DNA of 64,000 bases from UBA2357 sp041916775. Its GTDB lineage: Bacteria; Pseudomonadota; Gammaproteobacteria; Burkholderiales; Rhodocyclaceae. Of the stretch, positions 36,799 to 45,669 are shown one piece after another. Both the position numbers and the translations under genes were made by a program. The DNA is taken from NCBI GenBank assembly GCA_041916775.1, contig JAYRYZ010000001.1, forward strand, positions 372,001 through 436,000, read 5' to 3'. Below the pieces are notes generated by a model, which was not told where the DNA came from, did not search any database, and saw only the letters and a list, made by a program, of their open reading frames with translations. Numbering within the stretch: position 1 is the first letter of the stretch; each line of letters begins with the position of its first letter.

Positions 36799-37103
36799 CG
36801 AAGTCTCCTCATCTGCCACGGTCGTGCCGCAAGGCATCGCCGCGCAATCTGTTTTTCATACGGGTTCGAAGCAGGCCAGCGCACCACCAAAGACCGCGCC
36901 GCCCGCAGGGCTGGCGGATTCTATGCCGATGGGTGAGGTCGGGTGTAGCCGAATTCGGCAAGGAGACGCTTGATCGAGTCTGTACTCGTTGTATGGAAGA
37001 TTCTGACTAATGCAAACGGCAACAAAAATTGACATTAGGATATGCGTTAAGAATTGTCTGTGCCGTGTTAGCGTTCCGGCATCTGGCAAAGGGAGACGGT
37101 GTC
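36799..37103. promoter_or_regulatory. Divergent intergenic region before the acyl-CoA synthetase and the Rhs operon
   Basis: These 305 bases hold no gene. They are less GC-rich than their surroundings toward the Rhs side. TTGACA at 37029-37034 with AATTGT 17 bases on (37052-37057) is a weak candidate promoter for the Rhs operon. The left part must carry the minus-strand promoter, which I cannot place. Confidence 0.35.
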
Positions 37104-37403
37104 ATGCATGGAAAGCAGCGTAAGCGATCGTTTCTGATCAGTCTGTTCGTCATTGTGATGCTTGGGATTGTCGATACAAGCGCGCATGGCGCAACCAGCG
37201 GATTGGCGGCAGAGCTCAAGCTCGTTCCTGAGGAGCGTGGCGAGCAGCTATTTGAGCCTGCTGTGTCGCAGGTGGCCGTTTCCAGTCCGAGCGTGCCCGC
37301 CCCCGCTGCGAACTCCGACGCAATCATGCAAGCGCGCTGCGCCCAGGCCGCGTACGCGGGTGCCCCCTTTTGTAAGCGGTTCAAGGACGGAGAGCATCAA
37401 TGA
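37104..37403 (+). CDS. Small exported protein at the head of the Rhs operon, function unknown
   Basis: The 99-residue protein has a basic N-terminus (KQRKRSF) and a hydrophobic segment LISLFVIVMLGIVDTSAHGA, a signal peptide or membrane anchor. The rest is polar, ending in two cysteines (QARCAQAAYAGAPFCKRF). I recognise no family. GGGAG lies about ten bases before the ATG. The stop overlaps the start of the Rhs gene (ATGA), so the two are translationally coupled. A role in export or assembly of the Rhs protein is a plausible inference only. Confidence 0.62.
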   Translation: MHGKQRKRSFLISLFVIVMLGIVDTSAHGATSGLAAELKLVPEERGEQLFEPAVSQVAVSSPSVPAPAANSDAIMQARCAQAAYAGAPFCKRFKDGEHQ

Positions 37404-40400
37404 GCGATAGACGCGCACGTGGCGGCTTTCTGACGGCATTACTGTTCATGGCATGTTCCAACAACCTCTGGGCAGAAGAGATCCGTGACTTTTACGATGA
37501 GCCGGGGTTGCATCCGTTCAAGGAGAACATATCCAGCCTGAATGAGAGCATTGACCCATTCTCTGGAAAGCTGCAACTCAGCCATGTCGATCTTCGCATT
37601 CCTGGCAACGGCGGTATGGATATCGCGGTCACGCGCTACTACCTGTCCCCATCGGAGCGGTTCGAGTGGACGAGTGGGGCGATGGGGGTCGGTTGGACCA
37701 TGCACTTCGGTCGTCTTGTCGTCCCGTCAGGCCATGCGGACAAGGTGTGTGCGCAGACATTGTTCTCTGTGAGCACCTTAGACAATCCCTCATTCGAGCG
37801 TCCGGATGGATCCCGCGAGTTGCTGGTTCTGGCAGATGACGGAACCGGTGAGCTGGTCTCGAAGGGCAACTGGCGCATGCGCTGCAACGGGTCGCAGAAG
37901 GTCGTGCTCTCGCCGGAAGGCATCCGTTATGAACTGGACCACGTCGCGACCTCCGAGGGTGGGGATAACCGCAGTTGGTACGCGACACGCATCCTCAATC
38001 CGCGTGGTAACGGCATCGCGATCTCTTACGAAGGCGAGTTCCATCCCTACGTGACCTCGATATCCGGGTTCGAGAACGGCGCGAGTGATGGTCGCCTTGT
38101 CACCTTCAACTACGAATCGGGAGCTTGCCGGAAGCTGACCAGCATCGAGTCGGGTGGCCGCAGCTGGCTCTATCGTTACGAGAACATGGCCCCTGCGGAT
38201 GGCATGAACTGTTCCATGCGCCTGGATGCCGTGGTGATGCCAACCGGCGAAAGCTGGGAATACAGTTACTTCGGGGATCTGGATCCTGACGCGGCCGGGC
38301 GCTTTGCGCTACGGCACATCAAGTATCCGTACGGAGGCGAGGTCTCCTACACCTACCAGTTCGTAACGTTTGACCCGAAGAGCAACCTGCGTACCGTGAG
38401 CGTTTCGACCAAGGTCACCGGCGGCACGGGGGTTGAGCCTGGAACCTGGCGCTACACCTTCTTTCCGCATTCGGTCGAGGCCATCTGTGTCGATGACGCG
38501 GGCGAGCCGAATGGCAAAACGGGATGCTATCTGGACAAGACGGTCGTCACCGGGCCAGGCAAGCGTAGCGAGTACGTTCATGCAGGCATAGGCAATGCAG
38601 GGCTCAACAATGTCTGGACAGTCGGGTTGCTATCGTCAAAGCAGGATTTCGATGATTCAGGCAACCAACTGCGGGGCGTTGCCAACCGATGGGTTGGCGG
38701 CCAGCGGATTCTGTCCAAGGAGAACTACTGGCACGGGCGTGATTACATCGATGAGCACGTTACGGTACCGGTACTGCTTGAGACGAACTACGACTATACG
38801 CCTTTCAACACCCGCTACGAGGACCATGACGAGTACGGCAACCCACGGACCATCATCGAGACATCCACCTTTGCGAGTGTTCCGGAACGCATAAAGCGCG
38901 TCACTTACTACAACGATCCCGCGCGCTGGATCATCGGCAAGGTCAAGGACGTCACCATCGAAGGCGTCGGAACCGTCTCGCGCACCTACAACGTGTATGG
39001 TGAGGTCGTACAGGAGGTCACCTACGGCGTGCCCACTGCATTCACGTACACGTCGGTGGGTGACCTTGCCACGCGCCAGGACGCACTGGGCCGAGTCACG
39101 CGCTACGAGGACTACAAACGTGGTATCGCTGCGCGCGAAATCCATCCCGAAGGCGTCACCATCACGCGCTCGATCAACGACGACGGCACCATCGCCAGTG
39201 AGCGCAACGGCCGAGGGTTGACCACGCACTATAGCTACGATGCCATCGGTCGCCTTGAGCGAGTGCAGCCGCCATTGCACAGCGCGGTCACGGTCGATCG
39301 GGGTTTCTCGGCCGACATGAGCTACCGTCGCATGGTCACACGGGGCCCGCTCAGCACCACCACGCGCTATGACGGCTTCGGCCGCAGCACGCAGGTGATG
39401 GCCCAGGCCGGGAGCGAAACGATCAACCGCCGCTTTGGCTACGACGTTCATGGCCGCAGGATCTTTGAGTCCTACCCGAACGCAACTCAGGGTACGCAAT
39501 ACCGGTACGACGCGATCGATCGCCTCACGCGTGTCACACATGCCGATGGCGCCACGCGTCAGTTCGCCCACGAGTATGGCGGCGCCTTCGTGCTGGAGGA
39601 GGATGAAAACGGCCATATCAGTGACTTGCGCTACCTGTCTTACGGACAACCGGACAACGGGCGTTGGCTCAGCCACTCGATCAGCCCTGAAGGAACGGTG
39701 ACGAACATCTTCCGCGATGCGGCGGGCATGGTGACCTCCGTCTTCCAGGGGCAGCAGCTTGCCACAGGTTCCGCAACGGGGTTCTTTCGCAACTTCGCCT
39801 ACGACAGCCGTCGTTATCTCATCTCTGAAACACACTCGGAAACCGGCGCCATCATCTACGGCCGCGACGCTGTCGGCAACATGATCAGCCGCCAACTCGG
39901 TACCGAAGGCACCACCTATTACACCTACGATGGTCTGAACCGGTTGGTGTTCGTGAACTACCCCGGCAGCACGCCGGACGTCACGCGCAGCTACGACGGC
40001 AATGGCAACCTGCTCACGCTGAACACGCCCGAGGCACAGCGCGAGTACGCCTACGACGACAACGACAACCTCATAGAAGAATCGCTGTCTCTGGGTGGCA
40101 GCTACTATCGCGTCGGCTACGGCTACAACACGCTGGACGCCCTTGCGCGGCTGGAATACCCATCGGGGCGCAGCGTCGAATACACGCCGGATGGCTTTGG
40201 CCGCCCCACGCGTGCCGAACCCTACCTCGACGCCGTACGCTACCACCCGGGCGGTCTGGTCGCGCAAATTGACTATGCCAATGGCCGTACCAGCAGCAGC
40301 ACGCTCAACACCCGCCAATGGATGGACTGGGTCGCCACCGATGGCGGTGTGAGCGATGTCGAATACGGTTACGACCCCGCCGGCAACCTCACCACCGCCA

Positions 40401-41401
40401 GCGACCTTTACGACCTGGGCGCAAGCCTCGAGAACCACTACGACGGCCTGAACCGGCTGGTGGAAAGCGCACGCGGCAACGGCGACTTCGTTCGCTACAC
40501 CTACGACGCGCGCGGCAACATCACGCAGTGGCAAACCCAATCCAACAGCCGCAGCTTCCAGTACAGCAACCAACGGCTTGCGCGCATCACCACCACCGGC
40601 CTGGGCGGCACCTCCATCCTCGACTACACCCACGACAGCGCCGGGCGCCGCACCCGGGCCGCCAACTACCTCTCCGCCTACGGCAGCTACCTGCTCGCAA
40701 GCGACACCCGCTACAGCTTCGACACCGCGGGCCAACTGCGTGCGGGCACGTACACCGACGGCGGCCCCGTCCGAACGCTCCAGTTCGTCTACGACGGCAA
40801 CAGCCTTCGAGTGAGTCGCGACGACGGCGACGAAATCACCCACCTCGTGCACGGCAGTGACGGACGGCTGCTCGGCGAATACCGCGCCAACGACCGCCAC
40901 ACCGAACACATCTACCTCGGCCGCCAGCGCATCGCCAGCGTGCGCAAGGTCGAACCCCCCATCGCCGCCGCCGGCCCCGACCAGAAGGTTGCCCCCGGTG
41001 CCAGTGTGGAGCTCGACGGCAGCGGCTCCACCGACCCGGACGGGCGCATCGTCGCCTACGCCTGGACGCAAAGCGCCGGCCCCACCGTCACCCTGAGCAC
41101 CCCCACCGGTGCCCAGGCGCGCTTCACCGCCCCCGCCAGCGACGCCACGCTGGTCTTCACCCTCAGCGTGCGCGACGACGACGGCGAAACCGCCACCGAC
41201 ACCATCACCGTGCAGGTCGGCGCCGCCGTGGTGCTCAGGGGCGACATCGACGGCAATGGGGTCGTGGATCGGGACGACGTCCTGGCGCTGAAACCGTATC
41301 TGCGCCAACCGGCTACCGCTTGCCCGCCCTGCGATCTGAACGGAGACGGGAAGATCGATGGCATCGACGCGCGCCAACTGGCCCTGTTGGTGGGCCCATG
41401 A
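37400..41401 (+). CDS. Exported Rhs/YD-repeat protein ending in a PKD-like domain and a dockerin
   Basis: The 1333-residue protein has a signal peptide (GGFLTALLFMACSNNLWA, then EE), an N-terminal Rhs-type domain (IDPFSGKLQLSHVDLRIPGN) and many YD repeats (YDAIGRLERVQP, YDGFGRSTQVM, YDGLNRLVFVNYPG) that would form a beta-barrel shell. At EHIYLGRQRIASVRK, where Rhs chains normally continue into DPLGSP and the core, it turns instead into a PKD-like domain (about 1188-1274; SVELDGSGSTDPDGRIVAY) and a dockerin-like pair of calcium loops (about 1278-1332; DIDGNGVVDRDD and DLNGDGKIDGID). The missing core is encoded by the next gene behind a cohesin-like domain. The stop overlaps the next in-frame ATG (41398). 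Confidence 0.88.
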   Translation: MSDRRARGGFLTALLFMACSNNLWAEEIRDFYDEPGLHPFKENISSLNESIDPFSGKLQLSHVDLRIPGNGGMDIAVTRYYLSPSERFEWTSGAMGVGWTMHFGRLVVPSGHADKVCAQTLFSVSTLDNPSFERPDGSRELLVLADDGTGELVSKGNWRMRCNGSQKVVLSPEGIRYELDHVATSEGGDNRSWYATRILNPRGNGIAISYEGEFHPYVTSISGFENGASDGRLVTFNYESGACRKLTSIESGGRSWLYRYENMAPADGMNCSMRLDAVVMPTGESWEYSYFGDLDPDAAGRFALRHIKYPYGGEVSYTYQFVTFDPKSNLRTVSVSTKVTGGTGVEPGTWRYTFFPHSVEAICVDDAGEPNGKTGCYLDKTVVTGPGKRSEYVHAGIGNAGLNNVWTVGLLSSKQDFDDSGNQLRGVANRWVGGQRILSKENYWHGRDYIDEHVTVPVLLETNYDYTPFNTRYEDHDEYGNPRTIIETSTFASVPERIKRVTYYNDPARWIIGKVKDVTIEGVGTVSRTYNVYGEVVQEVTYGVPTAFTYTSVGDLATRQDALGRVTRYEDYKRGIAAREIHPEGVTITRSINDDGTIASERNGRGLTTHYSYDAIGRLERVQPPLHSAVTVDRGFSADMSYRRMVTRGPLSTTTRYDGFGRSTQVMAQAGSETINRRFGYDVHGRRIFESYPNATQGTQYRYDAIDRLTRVTHADGATRQFAHEYGGAFVLEEDENGHISDLRYLSYGQPDNGRWLSHSISPEGTVTNIFRDAAGMVTSVFQGQQLATGSATGFFRNFAYDSRRYLISETHSETGAIIYGRDAVGNMISRQLGTEGTTYYTYDGLNRLVFVNYPGSTPDVTRSYDGNGNLLTLNTPEAQREYAYDDNDNLIEESLSLGGSYYRVGYGYNTLDALARLEYPSGRSVEYTPDGFGRPTRAEPYLDAVRYHPGGLVAQIDYANGRTSSSTLNTRQWMDWVATDGGVSDVEYGYDPAGNLTTASDLYDLGASLENHYDGLNRLVESARGNGDFVRYTYDARGNITQWQTQSNSRSFQYSNQRLARITTTGLGGTSILDYTHDSAGRRTRAANYLSAYGSYLLASDTRYSFDTAGQLRAGTYTDGGPVRTLQFVYDGNSLRVSRDDGDEITHLVHGSDGRLLGEYRANDRHTEHIYLGRQRIASVRKVEPPIAAAGPDQKVAPGASVELDGSGSTDPDGRIVAYAWTQSAGPTVTLSTPTGAQARFTAPASDATLVFTLSVRDDDGETATDTITVQVGAAVVLRGDIDGNGVVDRDDVLALKPYLRQPATACPPCDLNGDGKIDGIDARQLALLVGP

Positions 41402-41463
41402 ACACCATCCGGCGCCACGCACCCCTTGCCGACGCACCCCCGCCACTGAACCGGAGCCGCACA

Positions 41464-42987
41464 GTGAAGCAAATCCTGATCATTCTCCTGTTGAGCCTCG
41501 CCACGCTGTTCGGCGCGCAGCCAAGCACCGCGGGCATGGTGAGCATGCAGGCGCCCACCACCACGGTTGCGGGCACGCAACTCGAAGTCGGCCTCGTCGT
41601 CAGCGGACTCGAACCCAGTGGGCTCGCCTACTTCAACCTCGACATCCTGTTCGACCCGACACGGTTGAGCTTCATCCGCTACACATTGGGCAACACGCTC
41701 AGCGGAGACAGTGGCGAAGCGCTCGACCTGAGCTTGGGGGAATACGCCCCCGGCATCGTGAACGTTGCCGAAGTGTCCGCACTTGCGGACCTGAGCGGGC
41801 AACCCCGCACGTTCGGGCTCGTGCAACTGCTCTTCACCGCCCTGGAAAGTGGTCCCGCGATGCTGGGCTGGGGAGAACTGGAACTCGTCAGCGGCGACGA
41901 AGAGATTCTCACCACCACAACCGGACCTGATGCCACAGTCGACATCCTCCCCGCTGGGGACCCGACCCCCATCCCGACCCCCATCCCGCTCCCCGGCACC
42001 GCCACACTTCTCCTCGCCGCCATCCTCGCCTGGCTCATCACGTTCGCCCAGCGACTCAACCCGCGCCGCCTCCTCGCCGCGCTGCTGATGCTCGCAATGC
42101 TCCCCGCGCATGCGGTCGAGCGCATCGAATACATCCACTCGGATCCCCTCGGCAGCCCCATCGCAGCCACCGACGAAAACGGCGAACTCCTCTGGCGCGA
42201 GCGCTACCAGCCTTACGGTAGCCGGGAGCTAAAGCAAGCCCCGGCGCGCGAGCGGCTGTGGTTCACCGGCAAGGCGGAAGAAACCATCCTGGGGCTGCAA
42301 GACTTCGGCGCCCGCTGGTACGACCCCACCGCCGGGCGCTTCATCAGCATGGACCCGGTGGGCTTCACCGAAAGCAACCTGCAAAGCTTCAACCGCTACG
42401 CGTATGCGAACAACAACCCCTATCGGTATGTGGATCCGGATGGGCGCTATGTTGAAGCAGCGTTCGAAGCCGCGAGCATCGCTGTTGGTTTCGACAATCT
42501 GCGCGGTAACATACAGGCCGGCAACTGGGGTGCTGCCACCGTTGATGGGCTGGGTCTTGTTGCAGACGGCATCATGTCTGCCTTGCCTGTCGCGCCCGGC
42601 GTCGTCGGGCTCGGGATCAAGGCGGTTCGCGAGACGGGCGAAGTTGCTGCAACGGGCGAGAAGACCTTCCAGACGTACACCAAGACGAACGCAAAGACCG
42701 GTGAGGTCTACTGCGGTCGGACGAGTGGATGTGGTACAGCGTTGGAAAACGTAGCGAATCGCGATTCCTCACATCACATGAATGACAAAGGGTTTGGCCC
42801 TGCCATTTTGGACAAGTCATCTAGTAACGCAGCCGCGATTCGGGGGCGAGAACAACAAATGATAGAGGCCATCGGTGGCGCCAGGTCCACTGGCGGGACG
42901 TCGGGTAATGCGATCAACGGCATTTCTCCGAGGAACCCGAATCGAAATGGTTATCTAGATGCAGCTAGGAAGGAGTTCGGTCAGTAA
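41464..42987 (+). CDS. Cohesin-like / PEP-CTERM-like / Rhs-core tip protein with GIY-YIG-like toxin
   Basis: Starting at GTG 41464 (GGAG seven bases upstream; an ATG at 41398 overlapping the previous stop is the alternative), 507 residues read as follows. A signal peptide (1-24) is followed by a cohesin-like beta domain (about 28-162; FNLDILFDPTRLSF) and a PEP-CTERM-like PLPGTATLLLAAILAWL (176-192) with basic RLNPRR. A second signal-like segment LLAALLMLAMLPAHA (203-217) leads to the Rhs core (220-327; IEYIHSDPLGSPIAATDENG; DPVGFTESNLQSFNRYAYAN; YVDPDGR). The toxin (about 402-507) has YTKTNAKTGEVYCGRTSG, Arg433, Glu463 and Asn491, matching a GIY-YIG nuclease layout. The immunity gene starts within its stop codon. 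Confidence 0.82.
   Translation: MKQILIILLLSLATLFGAQPSTAGMVSMQAPTTTVAGTQLEVGLVVSGLEPSGLAYFNLDILFDPTRLSFIRYTLGNTLSGDSGEALDLSLGEYAPGIVNVAEVSALADLSGQPRTFGLVQLLFTALESGPAMLGWGELELVSGDEEILTTTTGPDATVDILPAGDPTPIPTPIPLPGTATLLLAAILAWLITFAQRLNPRRLLAALLMLAMLPAHAVERIEYIHSDPLGSPIAATDENGELLWRERYQPYGSRELKQAPARERLWFTGKAEETILGLQDFGARWYDPTAGRFISMDPVGFTESNLQSFNRYAYANNNPYRYVDPDGRYVEAAFEAASIAVGFDNLRGNIQAGNWGAATVDGLGLVADGIMSALPVAPGVVGLGIKAVRETGEVAATGEKTFQTYTKTNAKTGEVYCGRTSGCGTALENVANRDSSHHMNDKGFGPAILDKSSSNAAAIRGREQQMIEAIGGARSTGGTSGNAINGISPRNPNRNGYLDAARKEFGQ
41965..42445 (+). repeat. Rhs-core cassette repeat, copy 1
   Basis: About 480 bases covering the PEP-CTERM-like segment, the second hydrophobic segment and the Rhs core are almost identical to 44098-44572. 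Identity stops at the DPDGR codons where the two toxins diverge. On the left it stops near the end of the cohesin-like domain. The repeat is long enough for homologous recombination that would swap toxins. Confidence 0.88.
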
Positions 42988-43448
42988 TGGCTACGAAAAA
43001 ACCGCGCGAAGGCAGCTTGCTGCGCATCAGCTTGGGTAATGAGACGGACGCCTTTGCACGCGTACTGCCCAACTCTCAAGTTGCGATATACGCGCATCTG
43101 GTCTCGCAAGGAGATGCTCCACCGCCTAGCATCTTTGACTCGAAGCCGCTGTGGAAGCTGACTGTGATGAAGTCGGCCTTGACCTCCGGCAAATGGAAAG
43201 CAGTTGACTTCCGTCCCCTCGAGCCGGAACTAGCCTCCCCGGTTGAATACTTCATGAGGGATCGGCTCACTGGGCGGTACTCGGTGTATCGCAGTTCCGA
43301 CGGGCAAACAAGGGACAGCACCTTTGAAGAGTGCAAGATGTTGGAGGCCGCCGCAGCTTGGGAGGCTGAGCATGTAGAAGATCGTCTTCGTGACTACTTT
43401 GCCGGTCGTCCCAATGCTTGGGCTGAGCAGTTAAAGGCCACCTCTTGA
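42987..43448 (+). CDS. Imm26-like immunity protein
   Basis: The 153-residue cytoplasmic protein begins EGSLLRISLGNETDAFARVL, followed by VAIYAHL and SKPLWKLTVMKSAL. This is the pattern of the Imm26 family, immunity proteins found beside Rhs and other polymorphic toxins. Its ATG lies in the toxin stop (TAATG), the coupling expected of a toxin-immunity pair. It should neutralise the GIY-YIG-like toxin encoded just upstream. Its GC content is lower than that of the surrounding genes, as is common for swapped toxin cassettes. Confidence 0.72.
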   Translation: MATKKPREGSLLRISLGNETDAFARVLPNSQVAIYAHLVSQGDAPPPSIFDSKPLWKLTVMKSALTSGKWKAVDFRPLEPELASPVEYFMRDRLTGRYSVYRSSDGQTRDSTFEECKMLEAAAAWEAEHVEDRLRDYFAGRPNAWAEQLKATS

Positions 43449-43740
43449 TGCCGAAAAGCGGAAACGGGGACGTGAAACTGTGGGTGTTCCCCGGGTTTCG
43501 GAAACTTGAAACGCCCGGGGCGCATGGAATACCGGGCACGCACCCTAGTTTTCTCTGAACCGGAAGAAACACGGGACGCTCCGCGGTCTCATTTCTCTGC
43601 TCCTCATCGGCGCGGGAAACCGGGGACGGGAAACTGGGGACAGACCCAATGCCATTAATTTAGCCTATGTGCATTTTCTCAGCCGGGTTTGTAGGCACGA
43701 TGGCGAGTGGGTTTGAGGACGTACCCCGGTATTTCGCACG
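43449..43740. repeat. Gene-free junction with GGGAAACCGGGGACG-type short repeats and one copy of an 84-bp repeat
   Basis: Short units of the form GGAAACCGGGGACG occur at 43459-43480 and twice in 43613-43648, and again at 45634-45653 and 46649-46693. An 84-bp unit at 43636-43719 recurs at 46682-46765 with about ten differences. Read on the minus strand the unit ends with codons LKPTRHRAYKP, the tail of a lost regulator gene. No intact gene is present. Confidence 0.75.
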
Positions 43741-45071
43741 CTGGGAACAACCCGGGTAGGCGGCTTCGACATCGACATCGGCTACGACCCTGGCCAACTG
43801 CAATGGACGGGCTACAGCCTCGGCGACGGTCTCGCCGACCCGATGACCGGTGCGCTCGACTTCAGCTGGGGCAACTACATGCCCGGGCGCGTGAACGTTG
43901 CCGAGATCGCCTCCCTGTGGGACCTCACCGCACAGCCCGACGCCTTCCGCCTCGCAACCCTGCACTTCACCGCAAGCGCTGCCGGCGCGAGCACGCTGGA
44001 ACTTGCCTTGATCGGCCTGTCCGACGAAGCCGGTGAGTTGATCGACGCAGTCACCATCGCCCCGGTCCTCACCGTGCAGGTTACACAACCCGCCACCGAC
44101 CCGACCCCCATCCCGCTCCCCGGCACCGCCACACTTCTCCTCGCCGCCATCCTCGCCTGGCTCATCACGTTCGCCCAGCGACTCAACCCGCGCCGCTTCC
44201 TCGCCGCGCTGCTGATCCTCGCAATGCTCCCCGCGCACGCGGTGGAGCGCATCGAATACATCCACTCGGACCCCCTCGGCAGCCCCATCGCCGCCACCGA
44301 CGAAAACGGCGAACTCCTCTGGCGCGAGCGCTACCAGCCCTACGGCAGCCGCGAGCTAAAGCAAGCCCCGGCGCGCGAGCGGCTCTGGTTCACCGGCAAG
44401 GCCGAGGAAACCATCCTGGGGCTGCAGGACTTCGGCGCCCGCTGGTACGACCCCACCGCCGGGCGCTTCATCAGCATGGACCCGGTGGGCTTCACCGAAA
44501 GCAACCTGCAAAGCTTCAACCGCTACGCGTATGCGAACAACAACCCGTATCGGTATGTGGATCCGGATGGGCGATTTCCACTTCTCGTCTATCCAGCGGG
44601 TCTCGCACTGGGTGCACTCGTTGGTCACGTCATTACGCAGCCTGTCGCACCGGGAGGGAGCGGTGCTGCGATCGAAAACCAAGTTCCGGGGTTCGGACGG
44701 GGGGCGGACAGCGCTGGGTGGAGTAGGATCCTGAGTGATGGTCAAAGTGCGGATGCGGGCAGTGATCTGCCTCCACTTCCAGACGTGCTTGTCGGCGATC
44801 AAAGTGACTCAAGGGCCGGACAGAACAAGGGTGGGACGAAGCATACTAGTGGCCCATTAAAGCCTGAGTATGGTGGAACGGGTAGCTTTGACGCAGATCT
44901 TGAACGCCTGACGGGAGGAACGCGTCCATGGCAACCCGGCGACAAAGCTCCGCCGGGAAGTTTGGTGGGGGGAACGGAATTTTCGGGCGGCCGAAGAATA
45001 GCAGTGGTGGCCAGAGTATTGACATTCCTGCCAATGGAGCGAGACCCCATGAGACCCTTCATTACCCCTGA
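43741..45071 (+). pseudogene. Orphan Rhs tip: truncated cohesin-like domain, Rhs core and frameshifted toxin
   Basis: The frame opens inside a cohesin-like domain (GGFDIDIGYDPGQLQWTGY) with no signal peptide or proper start; the first ATG is 43843. It runs through the same PLPGTATLLLAAILAWL segment, AHA-ending second segment and Rhs core as the upstream tip, then a different C-terminus (YGGTGSFDADLERLTGG; QPGDKAPPGSLVG). A run of six G at 44967-44972 breaks the frame. With one more G it would continue NGIFGRPKNSSGGQSIDIPA and NGARPHETLHYP to a TGA at 45069-45071, an ending I recognise from other Rhs toxin tips. As written the frame runs into the immunity gene. It is either a silent cassette, a sequencing error or a phase-variable gene. 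Confidence 0.75.
44098..44572 (+). repeat. Rhs-core cassette repeat, copy 2
   Basis: This is the near-identical partner of 41965-42445. It encodes the PEP-CTERM-like segment through YVDPDGR. Only scattered single-base differences are visible between the copies. Confidence 0.88.
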
Positions 45072-45582
45072 ACTGCTTCCCGATGGAAAATTGCTCTATC
45101 CATATCAATGTGAAGGAATCGATTGCATGGCAATCGGGCTCTGCTTGGAGGGATTGAAAATAGTCGCCGTTGAACTCCCTGAAGGACATACCCTGCATAC
45201 TACATGGGAGTTTGCGCTCGTATTTGATTCTGGAGCAGAGCTGAGATTCTCGTCCTCATGTACCGAGGTCGTTGATTGGCAAGAGGTTGGTAGTCTCAAT
45301 ATCTGGACCCCGGAATACTCTACTGTTCCGTCTGCAGGGAGGGGTGTTGTAGCAAGGAGCTGTATTGAGGCGATAAAGGTAAATGCGGTTGAAAAGCTCA
45401 TCTACGAGGACGAGGACGTCATTGTGGAGTGTGGGTTGGTAATCTGTGGCGCACGAGACCAAAATGTTGTGATTGCTGCGGGGATTTCTCCCGGCTCGGT
45501 CTCCGTGATGGCACCCTTCTCAAAGGGTTACTCGTTTGAGCCACAATTTCCTCTGGAGATGTGTCGGCATGCGGTCATCTGA
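45049..45582 (+). CDS. Putative immunity protein for the orphan Rhs toxin
   Basis: The 177-residue protein starts at ATG 45049, with GGAG nine bases upstream, and overlaps the restored toxin end by 23 bases. It begins MRPFITPELLPDGKLLYPYQ and has no signal peptide or transmembrane segment. I do not recognise the family. The position directly after an Rhs toxin, the overlap and the low GC content are those of immunity genes. In the sequence as given it is in one frame with the upstream toxin because of the G-run shift, so a naive reading would fuse the two. Confidence 0.6.
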   Translation: MRPFITPELLPDGKLLYPYQCEGIDCMAIGLCLEGLKIVAVELPEGHTLHTTWEFALVFDSGAELRFSSSCTEVVDWQEVGSLNIWTPEYSTVPSAGRGVVARSCIEAIKVNAVEKLIYEDEDVIVECGLVICGARDQNVVIAAGISPGSVSVMAPFSKGYSFEPQFPLEMCRHAVI

Positions 45583-45669
45583 CACATTCCAATCACAACC
45601 CGGTAAGCGTCCGACGCCTCCACCTACCTCTCCGCGGGAAACCGGGGACGTACCGGCCTCGTGCGGGCG

